From Pirellulales bacterium (lineage in GTDB: Bacteria; Planctomycetota; Planctomycetia; Pirellulales; Thermoguttaceae), in assembly GCA_016936015.1 (NCBI GenBank), contig JAFGPV010000028.1, positions 1 through 64,000 on the forward strand: a stretch of DNA of 64,000 nt, given 5' to 3'. This document shows positions 9,287 through 17,923 of the stretch, in pieces. A model generated the notes under the pieces. It was not told the DNA's origin, searched no databases, and saw only the letters and a list, made by a program, of their open reading frames with translations. The first letter of the stretch is position 1. Each line of letters starts with the position of its first letter. Made by a program: the position numbers and the translations under genes.

Positions 9287-12235
9287 GTGACCAACGAGGT
9301 TCCATCCAGCAGGCGAAACCAACCGTCTGTCCATTCGGCGGATGGGAGTTCTTCTGCGCGTTTGCCTACACCCCCCGATTCAACCCCCTCGCAGTACTCC
9401 CTGTTGCCCGAACAGCCCACGGTCATTTCGAAGTCGACTCCGACGGTTCCTCCGGAGATTTCCGATTCCGCCCATCGGATCTTGGAAGGCCGGATTCTCC
9501 CCGGTGATCATTTGGGGCATTTCGAGTTGATCGAATACGTCGGCGGCGGGGGGATGGGCCGGGTCTTTCGGGCAACGGACACGCGATTGGCCCGAACCGT
9601 GGCGCTGAAAATTCTCCCCCCCGATCAAGCGGCCGATCCGGAAACGCTTCAGCGGTTTCAAAACGAGGCCCAGTCGGCCGCCCGGCTCGATCATGACAAT
9701 ATCGCCCGGGTGCATTACGTCGGCGAAGATCGGGGAATCCATTTCATCGCCTTCGAGTTTGTCGAGGGGGTCAATCTCCGGGTCTTGATGGAACGGAAAG
9801 GGGTGTTGCCGCTCGGCGAAGCCGTGATTTACGTCTTGCAGGTTGCCGAAGCCCTCTCCCATGCCGACTCCCGGCAGGTGGTGCATCGCGACATCAAGCC
9901 TTCGAACGTGTTGATTACGCCGGAGGGCCGGGTGAAGCTGATCGACATGGGTTTGGCGCGGCTGCGGCAGCTCGATCCTGACGCCGCCGAACTGACGGCC
10001 AGCGGCGTGACGCTGGGCACCTTCGATTACATTTCGCCGGAGCAGGCGCGCGATCCCCGGAACGCCGACATCCGCAGCGATATCTATTCGTTGGGATGCA
10101 CGTTTTTCTTTATGCTCACCGGCCGGCCGCCCTTCCCCCAGGGGACGGTGCTACAGAAGCTGTTGCAGCATCAGAGCGAGCAACCGCCGGAGGTGCGGCA
10201 GTTCCGCCCCGATTTGCCGGAAGAGATCGCCCCGGTCCTGCGGCGGATGCTGGCCAAGGATCCCCAGGATCGCTACCGCCACCCGGCCGAACTGGTCGCC
10301 GACCTGACGACCGTGGCCGACCGTTTGGGCATCCAGACCCTGCCGGCCGTCAGCCAGGTATGGCTCTCCCCGCCCGAGCGGCGGACGCGGCCCTGGCGGC
10401 GTCACCTTCCGTGGATGGCGGCCGTGGCGGCCCTGGTGGCCATCGTGCTGTTTCTGAACCGGATTTGGACGGCGCCGGGATCGGGCAATTCCCCGACGGC
10501 TCCTTCCTGGGGCGAAACGAAAAAAACGGCTTCGGAGTTGCCCGCCCCGCCCCTCGAACCGGCGCCCAGCCCGCCGGGCAGTCTCTCCTCCCCTCACGCG
10601 CCGCCCGGGGAATCGCCCCTGGAGACGGTCGAATCGTCACCTGCTCTGCCGCGCTCCGAAGTTCCATCGCCGGCGGCGTCGCCTTCGGCGGAACGGGATC
10701 ATACACCCTCCGTCGGTTCCTTTGTCCCTTCCCCGGCGACCGATCCGTTCACCCCCGGCATTTTGCCGTTTGATAATTCTCTGCAATCCGAGACGCTTAC
10801 GATGGCAGGGAGCGTGCCCGATTCCGTCCCTCCCCATTGGCCCTGGGAACTGCGGGGACCGCGTTATTCCTGGGAGAGCCGGGCGTCGCTCAATCCGTTT
10901 TCGCCGACGGCGCCGAGCCGCGGTGCTGGCGGACTCCCCTTGGCGGCCGTTCCAGCCGATTCCGAACGTTTCATCGCCGGCCTGACGCCGTTCGAGCGGA
11001 GCACGATCTTGATCGTCGGCGACGGCGAAGGTCCCCGGCGGTATCGTACCTTGCAGGCGGCCTGCGACGCGGCCCAGTCGGGCGACGTGATCGAGCTGCA
11101 CTTCACCGGGCGGCGCGAACAACGACCGCTCCGCCTGACGGATTTCAACCTCACGATTCGCTCCGGCGAGGGCTATCGGCCGGTCCTGCTGTTCCGCCCC
11201 GACGACGCCGATCCCGTCAAGTATCCCCGAGGGATGTTTTCCCTGAGCGGCGGCCGGCTGACGCTCTCCTCCGTGGCGGTGGAATTCGAGACGCCCCGCG
11301 ATCTGCCCGCCGAAAGCTGGTCGCTTGTGGAAATCCACGGCGGCCAGACCCTGCAGGTCCAACGGTGCGTGCTGACCGTGCGGAACACCTCGGGACAAAA
11401 CCGGACGTATCATCCCGACGTGGCCTTTTTTCGGGTACAGCCGGCACCGGCCGCCGATGCCGCCCTCGATCCGTCTTCGCCGTCGGCCGTTCCTCTGGCC
11501 ACGCTGGAACTGACGGACACGATCGCCCGCGGCGAGGCGGCGCTGCTGGTCGTTACGCACTTGCAGCCGGTCCACCTGGTCTGGGAGAACGGCCTGTTGG
11601 CCACCACCGAGTGCCTGGTTGCCGCCGGGGGCGGGACCGAGGCGCCCAAGGCCGAGGCCACCTTGCAAGTCGATCTCCGCCACCTCACGGCCGAGGTTCG
11701 GGGAGGACTGTGCCGCCTGACGACCTCGCCCGACGAACCCTACTTCTTCCCCGTGCACGTCAACAGCCTGGACAATATCTTTTTCACCTCGCCCGGCGTC
11801 CCCCTGCTGGAACAGATCGGCGTCGGGACACCGGAGGATTTCCTCCGCCAAATCGTCTGGAACGGCAATCGGAATTATTACCAGCAGGCCGACGTCCTCT
11901 GGCGAATGGAACCGCTTACCGGCAATTCCCCGCCCGAGGTCCTGGACGCCGAGGCATGGAAGAACTACTGGGGTTCCTCGCGGGAGAATCAGCCGCGGTT
12001 CGGCCAGGTAATTTGGAAACACCTCCCGTCGCCCGGTTGCCCGGTTTCCAGCTACAGGCCCGCTGACTTCGCCCTGGGGGAAACAGCGCCGGCGGATTCC
12101 GCCCTCGATCCCCCCGGCGACGGTTGCAGCGCCGGCCTGATCCCCGAACGCCTCCCGCCGGTCCCCCTCGATCCGACCGCACCGACCAATTCCCCAGGTC
12201 TCGGGACCCGGGACGCGGAACTCGGGACTCAATAA
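9287..12235 (+). CDS. Membrane Ser/Thr protein kinase with extracellular beta-helix sensor
   Basis: About 980 residues, a PknB-like (Hanks-type) kinase. Counting from the TTG three bases upstream, a Pro/Ser-rich N-tail is followed by the kinase domain (about 80-345) with the glycine loop VGGGGMGRVF, Lys109, the catalytic HRDIKPSN (201-208) and DMG (221-223) in place of the common DFG. APE appears as SPEQA. One transmembrane helix (about 376-394) separates it from a Pro-rich linker and a C-terminal domain with repeated short beta strands (IVGDGEGPRRYRTLQAACDA and following) like a right-handed beta-helix, probably outside the membrane. GTG at 9287 is preferred over the TTG because AGGAGG at 9275-9280 is six bases away. 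The last residues are encoded by a heptad repeat. Confidence 0.93.
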   Translation: MTNEVPSSRRNQPSVHSADGSSSARLPTPPDSTPSQYSLLPEQPTVISKSTPTVPPEISDSAHRILEGRILPGDHLGHFELIEYVGGGGMGRVFRATDTRLARTVALKILPPDQAADPETLQRFQNEAQSAARLDHDNIARVHYVGEDRGIHFIAFEFVEGVNLRVLMERKGVLPLGEAVIYVLQVAEALSHADSRQVVHRDIKPSNVLITPEGRVKLIDMGLARLRQLDPDAAELTASGVTLGTFDYISPEQARDPRNADIRSDIYSLGCTFFFMLTGRPPFPQGTVLQKLLQHQSEQPPEVRQFRPDLPEEIAPVLRRMLAKDPQDRYRHPAELVADLTTVADRLGIQTLPAVSQVWLSPPERRTRPWRRHLPWMAAVAALVAIVLFLNRIWTAPGSGNSPTAPSWGETKKTASELPAPPLEPAPSPPGSLSSPHAPPGESPLETVESSPALPRSEVPSPAASPSAERDHTPSVGSFVPSPATDPFTPGILPFDNSLQSETLTMAGSVPDSVPPHWPWELRGPRYSWESRASLNPFSPTAPSRGAGGLPLAAVPADSERFIAGLTPFERSTILIVGDGEGPRRYRTLQAACDAAQSGDVIELHFTGRREQRPLRLTDFNLTIRSGEGYRPVLLFRPDDADPVKYPRGMFSLSGGRLTLSSVAVEFETPRDLPAESWSLVEIHGGQTLQVQRCVLTVRNTSGQNRTYHPDVAFFRVQPAPAADAALDPSSPSAVPLATLELTDTIARGEAALLVVTHLQPVHLVWENGLLATTECLVAAGGGTEAPKAEATLQVDLRHLTAEVRGGLCRLTTSPDEPYFFPVHVNSLDNIFFTSPGVPLLEQIGVGTPEDFLRQIVWNGNRNYYQQADVLWRMEPLTGNSPPEVLDAEAWKNYWGSSRENQPRFGQVIWKHLPSPGCPVSSYRPADFALGETAPADSALDPPGDGCSAGLIPERLPPVPLDPTAPTNSPGLGTRDAELGTQ

Positions 12236-12316
12236 TTTCCGCGTTCGGCGGCCCGAATCCCCTGCGATGAATGTCCTCGCTGCCCGCACCGCTTGTCACA
12301 ATCCCGGATCCCGAGT
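12199..12316. repeat. Heptad-phased repeat, inverted pair
   Basis: Arm 1 (12199-12233) is five consecutive 7-base units of the type ACTCGGG (TCTCGGG, ACCCGGG, ACGCGGA, ACTCGGG, ACTCAAT). It encodes the kinase's last residues and covers its TAA. Arm 2 (12301-12316) holds the reverse complement in shorter form (TCCCGGA, TCCCGAG) and lies inside the spacer of the tRNA promoter. Confidence 0.65.
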
Positions 12317-12321
12317 ATGGT
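12293..12321 (+). promoter_or_regulatory. Sigma-70-type promoter of tRNA-Val
   Basis: TTGTCA, 17-base spacer, TATGGT, ending 17 bases before the mature tRNA 5' end. The spacing suits a short tRNA precursor leader. Confidence 0.5.
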
Positions 12322-12338
12322 AGAATTCAAGTGCCCTC

Positions 12339-12412
12339 GGGCGATTAGCTCAGTCGGTTAGAGCGCCACGCTTACAACGTGGATGTCGGTGGTTCGAATC
12401 CGCCATCGCCCA
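12339..12412 (+). tRNA. tRNA-Val (anticodon UAC)
   Basis: A 74-base cloverleaf. The acceptor GGGCGAT pairs with ATCGCCC, the D arm is GCTC...GCGC (one mismatch-tolerant pair), and the anticodon stem CCACG/CGTGG encloses the loop CTTACAA, giving anticodon TAC, which reads GUA/GUG valine codons. The T arm is GGTGG-TTCGAAT-CCGCC. The discriminator is A and the 3' CCA is not encoded. A transposase remnant starts just beyond its 3' end. Confidence 0.97.
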
Positions 12413-12417
12413 CTTCT

Positions 12418-12868
12418 TCATCCCTTTGACAGCACGTGCCAGCGGGCCTTTCTGTTTGAGAGGTATCGGCTACAAGATCGGCCCGCAACGGCATCGAAGT
12501 CCCTTCGCGATCCTTCTCGTTGGCCACGTGGAATGACCGCTTGGGCCCCCTGCTCGGCAATCACTTTGATCAAATCGTCGGCATAGTATCCTTTATCGGC
12601 AATCACATACTTTGGTTCGTACGATGCCAATAGCGTTTCAGCACGTAGTACATCATGCTCCTGGCCTGGTCCCAATTGCATTTCCACCGGCTGCCCTTGG
12701 GCGTCCACGGCCACATGGATCTTGGTGCTCAATCCGCTGCAGGATCGTCCCAAGGCTTCCCCTGCATCCGTTTTTTCCCACGTCTCCCGCCGCATGCAGG
12801 TGTGCGCGAATGGTGGTGCTGTCGAGCAGCAGACTTTCCAAATCGGGATCGCGAAGGGGCTCCTTCAT
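12418..12868 (-). pseudogene. IS5-family transposase remnant
   Basis: Decayed transposase reading on the minus strand. Frame one (from 12868) gives EPLRDPDLESLLLDSTTIRAH; the reading frame shifts near 12790 and continues as ALGRSCSGLSTKIHVAVDAQ, then GPGQEHD and YVIADKGYYADD. These are the middle part of the DDE domain of IS5-group transposases (DSTTIRAH and ADKGYD-type motifs carry the two Asp residues). The N-terminal third and the C-terminal segment with the catalytic Glu are missing and similarity stops near 12495. No terminal inverted repeats or target duplication could be recognised. It fills the gap between tRNA-Val and the GH38-like gene. Confidence 0.85.
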
Positions 12869-12897
12869 GCAAGATTGACGGTCAACACGACCTAACC

Positions 12898-15800
12898 ATG
12901 TTTAAAAAACGTACAACCTTGGTTCTTCGATCGGCACTCTTCGTTTTTGCTGCCTTGGGACCGTCGCTTGCCCTTCGGGCGGACTCGCTGAAGATCGCCG
13001 GCATCGAGCCGACGCCGCTCTTTCTGAAAACGGAGGCTGGCCAGCCGCTGCGGCAGGTCGTCCGCTTGGGCCTGGAGAACACCGGGGCCGCGACCGAGGC
13101 CAAGGTGAAGATCGCCCTGGCCGGCGCTCCGGCCGAGGAACAGCCGTTCGGCGCGATCGGCCCCAATGCAACCACCAAGGAAATCCTGGTCCCTGAGATC
13201 GTCAAACCCACGGAGCTGACCGTCGAGTTGTACGCGCAAGGCGCCGCTCAGCCGGCTGATGTGAAGAAGATCCTCTTGCAGCCGCAAAGAAAATGGAAGA
13301 TCTACTGCGTCTCCTATTCTCACCACGACTTGGGATTCGGCAATTATCCGCACCGGCTGCGGACCGATATCCGGCACGCTAACATCGAGCTGCCGCTGCA
13401 GTTCTGCCGCGAGACCGATTCCTGGGACGAAGACAGCCGGTTCCGCTACGTCATCGAGACCAGCGAGCCGATCACGAGTTTCCTCAGCACACACAGCCGG
13501 TCCGACGCCGCGGAGCTGGCCCGGCGGATCCGCCAGGGTCGGATCCAGATCGGGGCCGTCCACACCACGGTCAACACCGAGCAGGTCAGCCACGAACTGC
13601 TGGCCCGGCTGTTCTACCTGACCAACCGGCATACCTGCGACCTGCTCGGAGTGCCGCCCGCCAAGACCGCCCAGATCGACGACGTGATCGGCCTGACTTG
13701 GCCGCTGGCCACCATGTGCCACGAGGCGGGCGTCCCCTACCTTTTCCATGGGCATAACCTCTGCGCGGATTGTTTCCAACCGGCGTCCGCCGAGGCGGTC
13801 TTCTTCTGGCAAGGTCCCGGCGATGACCAGGAAAACCGGGTCTTGGTGAATACCCGAAGCTACGGGTACGACGCGGATTCGCTCCAGGGAGGCGATCCGC
13901 AGGCGGTCCTGAGGATCATCCAGGACGCCGAAAAAAAGCAGTGGCCTTACGACGCACTGTTGAGCCAAGACAGCAGTGATTTCCAGTTGGTTACGCTGGA
14001 CAACGCCACCAAGATCCGCAATTGGAACGCAAAATGGGCTTATCCCCGGCTGATCTGCGCCACGATGGACATGTTCTTCGATGCGATCGCCGCCCAGGCC
14101 GACCCGGCAACAATCAAAACGTTCGCCAAGGACGGCAACAATCAATGGGCCGACCAGGATTCGACCGCCGCGACGGCCCTGGCCGAGGCTCGCAAACAGG
14201 GCGAAGCCATCCCCACCGCGGAAAAATTCGCCACTGTCGCCTCGGTGCTGGCCGGCGGTGAATATCCCTGGACCGACATCTATCAAGCCTATCACCGCTT
14301 GCTCCTCTTCCATGAACATACCCAAGGTCCCGATAACGTTTTCGACGGCAGCCGCGAGAATACCCAACGCGTCGAAACCGAACAGGCCGAACTGCGGGAG
14401 ATGGCCGACGACGCGAAATTTTTTGCCGACCGTGCCCGGAAAATCGCCCTTGACCGCCTGGCCGGACTTGTCACTACCCGGGCGGAGCGGACCGTAATCG
14501 TCTTCAATCCGCTCAACCATGTGCGGACCGACCTCGTCCGCATTCCCGCCGCCGACCTGGGCAAGAACGCCGGCCTAGCCGACGCCGCCACGGGCAAAGA
14601 GGTTCCCTGGCAGCGTGAGGGAGAGACGATCTGCCTCGTGGCTTCCGACGTCCCCTCGCTGGGCTATAAATCCTTCCGTGTGGTTTCGGGGCCACAAGCG
14701 GCCCCGAATTCTCCGGCGATGACCGCGAAAGGCAATCTTTTGGAAAACCGCTTCTATCGCGTTCAATTCGATGCAACGACGGGTGCCATTTCAAGCATTT
14801 TCGACAAGCAGTTGCAGGTCGAGTTGGTCGATCAGTCCGCGCCGCACAAGTTTAACGAGTATCTTTACGAACGATTCGAAACTCCCAACGTCAAAGACGC
14901 CTCCAAATGGTATCGAGTCCAGTCGGCCAAGCTGCATGGATCGGCGGGACCGGTCGCCGCCCGAATGACGGTGCGCGCGACCGCCGTCGGCGTCGAGAAA
15001 ATGGAGCAGAGCGTCACTCTCTACAACGGCTTGCAGAAGATCGATTTCACGCTGGACTTCATCAAATCTCCTTCGGGACGGAATTGCCGTGATCGGTTGG
15101 AAGACGTGCGGAACAAGGAATCGGTGTACGTCGCCCTTCCCTTACAGGTCCCCGATTTCTGCATTCACCACGATTTGCCCGGCGTCGTCAAGGAACCAGT
15201 CAAGGACTTGTTCCAGGGGGCCTGCACCGCGTATTACGCCGTCCGCCACTTCAGCGACGTTTCTAATCCCCGCTACGGCGTGACGGTTTCCGCCCCGGAA
15301 AGTTCCTTGATCGAATATGGGCATCCACGGTCTTGTCCCAATCCGCTCACGCAAGTGAACCTGGGGAATTTCGCCCATTCCTATGAAATGGAGATGACTC
15401 CCCCTGCCAACAGCCGGATGTATCTCTATTTGATGAACAACATGTTCGACACGAACATCCCCTTAAACCAGCCGGGGCCGGCCCGGTTCACCTGGTCGCT
15501 ACGGAGCCATCCGGGCGATTGGAAAGAGGGCAAGGCGGACCGGTTCGGCTGGGAGACGCTCAATCCGCTGATCGCCAAAGTCGCTATCGGCAAGCGGAGC
15601 GGGCCACTCCCCGAGTCGGGAACGAGTTTCCTTACCGTCGATCAATACAACGTCGTCTGCACCACGATCAAGCCCGCCGAGGCCAACGGCCGGGGGATCA
15701 TCCTCCGGTTTGTTGAGACGCAGGGCAAGCCGACCACGGCCTCCTTCCGGGCGGCATTTTTCGGAACGCCGGACCAAGCGATCGAGACCAGTCTCTTGGA

Positions 15801-16611
15801 AGAAGACCGATCTCCGCTGAAAATGGATGCCGACGGCAAGGCGTCTTTCGCCATTGCGCCGTTCGGCGTGAAGACGATCCGGCTGGTTTCGAAGCCGCCG
15901 CGTCTTTCCGCCCCGTCGGACCTTGTTGCGAATCCGCTTTCCGACATGGAAGTCGTTCTGCATTGGAAATCGCCCGACATGCCTACGGAGCGCAGGGGAT
16001 ATTACCACGTCTATCGCGACACGAAGCCCGACTTCCAGCCGGGCCTGCTGAACCTCGTCAGCCGGGTCGCCGCCACGTCGGTCGTCGATCGGCCCGCGCT
16101 CCACTTCGGCGGATGGATCAACAACCGCCTGGAACCGGAGACGACCTATTACTATCGCGTCTCGGCCGTCGACCGCTGGAACAACGAAGGCCCGGCGTCG
16201 ACCGCCGTCCGGACGACCACGCTGAAGTCAATCGCGAAAAACGCCGTGCCCCGTCGCGTCGAACGGCTCTCAGCGACGTGGATCAAGCCGTGGGAGCAGC
16301 CTCCTTACGTCAATCTCCTGTTCCGCACCAACTGCGAATCCGACGTGGTGCGATACGAAATCCACCGCTCCACCGCTCCGGGATTCGTTCCCGACGAACA
16401 GACGCACATCGGTGACGCTGTCGCCAAAGCCGTCATCAAAGGCTCCACCGCTTATGGGCACACTCCCGTCGACCGCCGCATGGACGAGTTCGACCATATC
16501 ATGTATCAGGACAACGCGGTTACGGCGTCCACCACCTACTATTACCGCGTCTGCTCCGTGGATGCCGCGGGCCAAAGGGGACCTTTTTCCGAGGAAGCGG
16601 CATCGTTCTGA
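12898..16611 (+). CDS. Secreted GH38-like glycosidase with C-terminal FN3-like domains
   Basis: A 1237-residue protein similar in its N-half to glycoside hydrolase family 38 (alpha-mannosidase-type). A signal peptide (about 1-28) is followed by a small beta domain, then a catalytic-like region beginning YCVSYSHHDLGFGNYPHR, corresponding to the family's His/Asp metal-binding strand, with VHTTVNTEQVSHE and QIDDVIGLTWPL later. A beta-sandwich midsection follows, then two fibronectin-III-like modules (PSDLVANPLSDMEVVLHW and ATWIKPWEQPPYVNLLF). The ATG at 12898 is chosen because the signal peptide starts there; codons upstream are antisense to the transposase remnant. No strong ribosome site is seen. 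It probably acts on exogenous glycans; the substrate is not known. Confidence 0.82.
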   Translation: MFKKRTTLVLRSALFVFAALGPSLALRADSLKIAGIEPTPLFLKTEAGQPLRQVVRLGLENTGAATEAKVKIALAGAPAEEQPFGAIGPNATTKEILVPEIVKPTELTVELYAQGAAQPADVKKILLQPQRKWKIYCVSYSHHDLGFGNYPHRLRTDIRHANIELPLQFCRETDSWDEDSRFRYVIETSEPITSFLSTHSRSDAAELARRIRQGRIQIGAVHTTVNTEQVSHELLARLFYLTNRHTCDLLGVPPAKTAQIDDVIGLTWPLATMCHEAGVPYLFHGHNLCADCFQPASAEAVFFWQGPGDDQENRVLVNTRSYGYDADSLQGGDPQAVLRIIQDAEKKQWPYDALLSQDSSDFQLVTLDNATKIRNWNAKWAYPRLICATMDMFFDAIAAQADPATIKTFAKDGNNQWADQDSTAATALAEARKQGEAIPTAEKFATVASVLAGGEYPWTDIYQAYHRLLLFHEHTQGPDNVFDGSRENTQRVETEQAELREMADDAKFFADRARKIALDRLAGLVTTRAERTVIVFNPLNHVRTDLVRIPAADLGKNAGLADAATGKEVPWQREGETICLVASDVPSLGYKSFRVVSGPQAAPNSPAMTAKGNLLENRFYRVQFDATTGAISSIFDKQLQVELVDQSAPHKFNEYLYERFETPNVKDASKWYRVQSAKLHGSAGPVAARMTVRATAVGVEKMEQSVTLYNGLQKIDFTLDFIKSPSGRNCRDRLEDVRNKESVYVALPLQVPDFCIHHDLPGVVKEPVKDLFQGACTAYYAVRHFSDVSNPRYGVTVSAPESSLIEYGHPRSCPNPLTQVNLGNFAHSYEMEMTPPANSRMYLYLMNNMFDTNIPLNQPGPARFTWSLRSHPGDWKEGKADRFGWETLNPLIAKVAIGKRSGPLPESGTSFLTVDQYNVVCTTIKPAEANGRGIILRFVETQGKPTTASFRAAFFGTPDQAIETSLLEEDRSPLKMDADGKASFAIAPFGVKTIRLVSKPPRLSAPSDLVANPLSDMEVVLHWKSPDMPTERRGYYHVYRDTKPDFQPGLLNLVSRVAATSVVDRPALHFGGWINNRLEPETTYYYRVSAVDRWNNEGPASTAVRTTTLKSIAKNAVPRRVERLSATWIKPWEQPPYVNLLFRTNCESDVVRYEIHRSTAPGFVPDEQTHIGDAVAKAVIKGSTAYGHTPVDRRMDEFDHIMYQDNAVTASTTYYYRVCSVDAAGQRGPFSEEAASF

Positions 16612-16715
16612 ATTAAACCCTGCCGTAGGTTATAGTAAAATCGGTAACGGAACGTTGGAGAGAAAAAGCCGGTTGCAGTTGATCTTGGCAAAAAAGAGAA
16701 TTGGGACATGACGCC

Positions 16716-16732
16716 GGCGGCTCACAGCCGCC
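16716..16732. terminator. Small hairpin between convergent genes
   Basis: GGCGGCT-CAC-AGCCGCC, a 7-bp stem in the 217-base gap between the convergent GH38-like gene and galE. No T tract follows, so any terminator function is uncertain. Confidence 0.3.
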
Positions 16733-16828
16733 GCGAATCGTGGAAAATTCCTCTCGGCGGCTGCTGAACCCGACTATTCTGCGGATTCAGCTTCTCGAGC
16801 AGGCGCTTCGGCATCATCAGGACCAAGC

Positions 16829-17818
16829 TCACGGCCGATAACCTTCCGGATGCTTTTCGAACCACTTCCACGCCGTGGCCACGATCGCGTCAATCTCGGT
16901 GAACCTGGCCGACCAGCCTAACTCGTTGCGGATTTTTTCGACGTTGGCGAACAGCACGGCGGGATCGCCCGGGCGGCGGGGACCAAACTCGTGGGGGATC
17001 GCTCTCCCGGTAACGCGCTCGGCCGAGGCAAGAATTTCCCTGACGGAATACCCCCGGCCGATACCGAGGTTATAGCACCGGGTGTCGCCGGGCTGCAAGG
17101 CATTCATTACCGCGATGTGGGCGTTACAGAGGTCTTCGACGTGGACGTAATCGCGGATGCAGGTGCCATCGGGCGTGGGATAGTCGGCGCCGAAAACGGT
17201 GACTTTTTCCCGACGCCCCAACGCGACCTGCATAAGCACGGGGATCAGGTGCGTCTCCGGGTCGTGGTCTTCGCCCAACGAGCCGTCGGCGGCGGCGCCG
17301 GCGACGTTGAAGTACCGCAAGGCGGCAAATGCGAATTCCGGATGGGCCGCGGCGTAATCGTGCAAGATCTGCTCGACAAACCACTTCGACCAACCGTAGG
17401 GATTGATCGGTTGCCGCCGCTGGGTCTCGACGATGGGCGTGGACTCCGGCTCGCCGTAGACGGCGGCGGTCGAGGAAAAGACCATCCGCCGGACGCCGGA
17501 CGCCCGCATCGCCTTCAGCAGGCTGATCGTCCCCGCCGTATTGTTGTCGTAGTAGCGCAGCGGTTCCGCGACCGATTCGCCCACGTAGGCCAAGGCGGCG
17601 AAGTGCATCACGCAGTCGATCTTTTCGCGGCGGAGCGCCTCGCTCAGGGCCGTAGTCTCGGCCAGGTCGATTTTCAGGAACGTCGCCTTCGGATGCACCG
17701 CCGGGGCGTGGCCGCGGTAGAGATTGTCCGCCGCCACAACCCGATGCCCCTCCGCGATGAGTTGCTTGACGGCATGAGATCCGATGTAGCCCGCCCCCCC
17801 CGCAACCAATACGTTCAT
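16829..17818 (-). CDS. galE: UDP-glucose 4-epimerase
   Basis: A 329-residue extended short-chain dehydrogenase that interconverts UDP-glucose and UDP-galactose in the cytoplasm. The NAD-binding motif VAGGAGYIGSH is at the N-terminus, SSTAAVYG and the catalytic YGWSK (YxxxK) are present, and the late NLGIGRGYSVREI is typical of GalE. Length matches the family. The ATG at 17818 is set by GGAGGA six bases upstream; an in-frame ATG 20 codons earlier lacks this. Divergent from the rfbD-like gene, 105 bases away. Confidence 0.95.
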   Translation of the reverse strand: MNVLVAGGAGYIGSHAVKQLIAEGHRVVAADNLYRGHAPAVHPKATFLKIDLAETTALSEALRREKIDCVMHFAALAYVGESVAEPLRYYDNNTAGTISLLKAMRASGVRRMVFSSTAAVYGEPESTPIVETQRRQPINPYGWSKWFVEQILHDYAAAHPEFAFAALRYFNVAGAAADGSLGEDHDPETHLIPVLMQVALGRREKVTVFGADYPTPDGTCIRDYVHVEDLCNAHIAVMNALQPGDTRCYNLGIGRGYSVREILASAERVTGRAIPHEFGPRRPGDPAVLFANVEKIRNELGWSARFTEIDAIVATAWKWFEKHPEGYRP

Positions 17819-17849
17819 GGATATTCCTCCGGCTCCTTCGAGACAGTCC

Positions 17850-17878
17850 ATTTCAAGAGGAACCGGCCGGAATGTCAA
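17850..17878 (-). promoter_or_regulatory. Sigma-70-type promoter of galE
   Basis: On the minus strand: perfect TTGACA, 17-base spacer, TGAAAT. It ends 32 bases before the galE ATG, leaving a leader of about 25 bases with the GGAGGA site. Confidence 0.55.
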
Positions 17879-17889
17879 CCGGGGACGGT

Positions 17890-17917
17890 TTGAAATCTCC
17901 GCAAGAGTTGGTATGCT
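17890..17917 (+). promoter_or_regulatory. Sigma-70-type promoter of rfbD-like gene, leaderless
   Basis: TTGAAA, 16-base spacer, TATGCT. The hexamer ends only six bases before the ATG at 17924, so transcription would start at or next to the start codon. No Shine-Dalgarno is present, in agreement. Confidence 0.5.
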
Positions 17918-17923
17918 CTAGGC

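Noticed and set aside
12655-12897. Upstream extension of the GH38-like reading frame
   Set aside because: It is antisense to the transposase remnant; the signal peptide begins at 12898.
10637-14520. Long minus-strand open frames (about 540-550 codons) opposite the kinase and the GH38-like gene
   Set aside because: They are shadows of real plus-strand genes, without starts, motifs or plausible composition.
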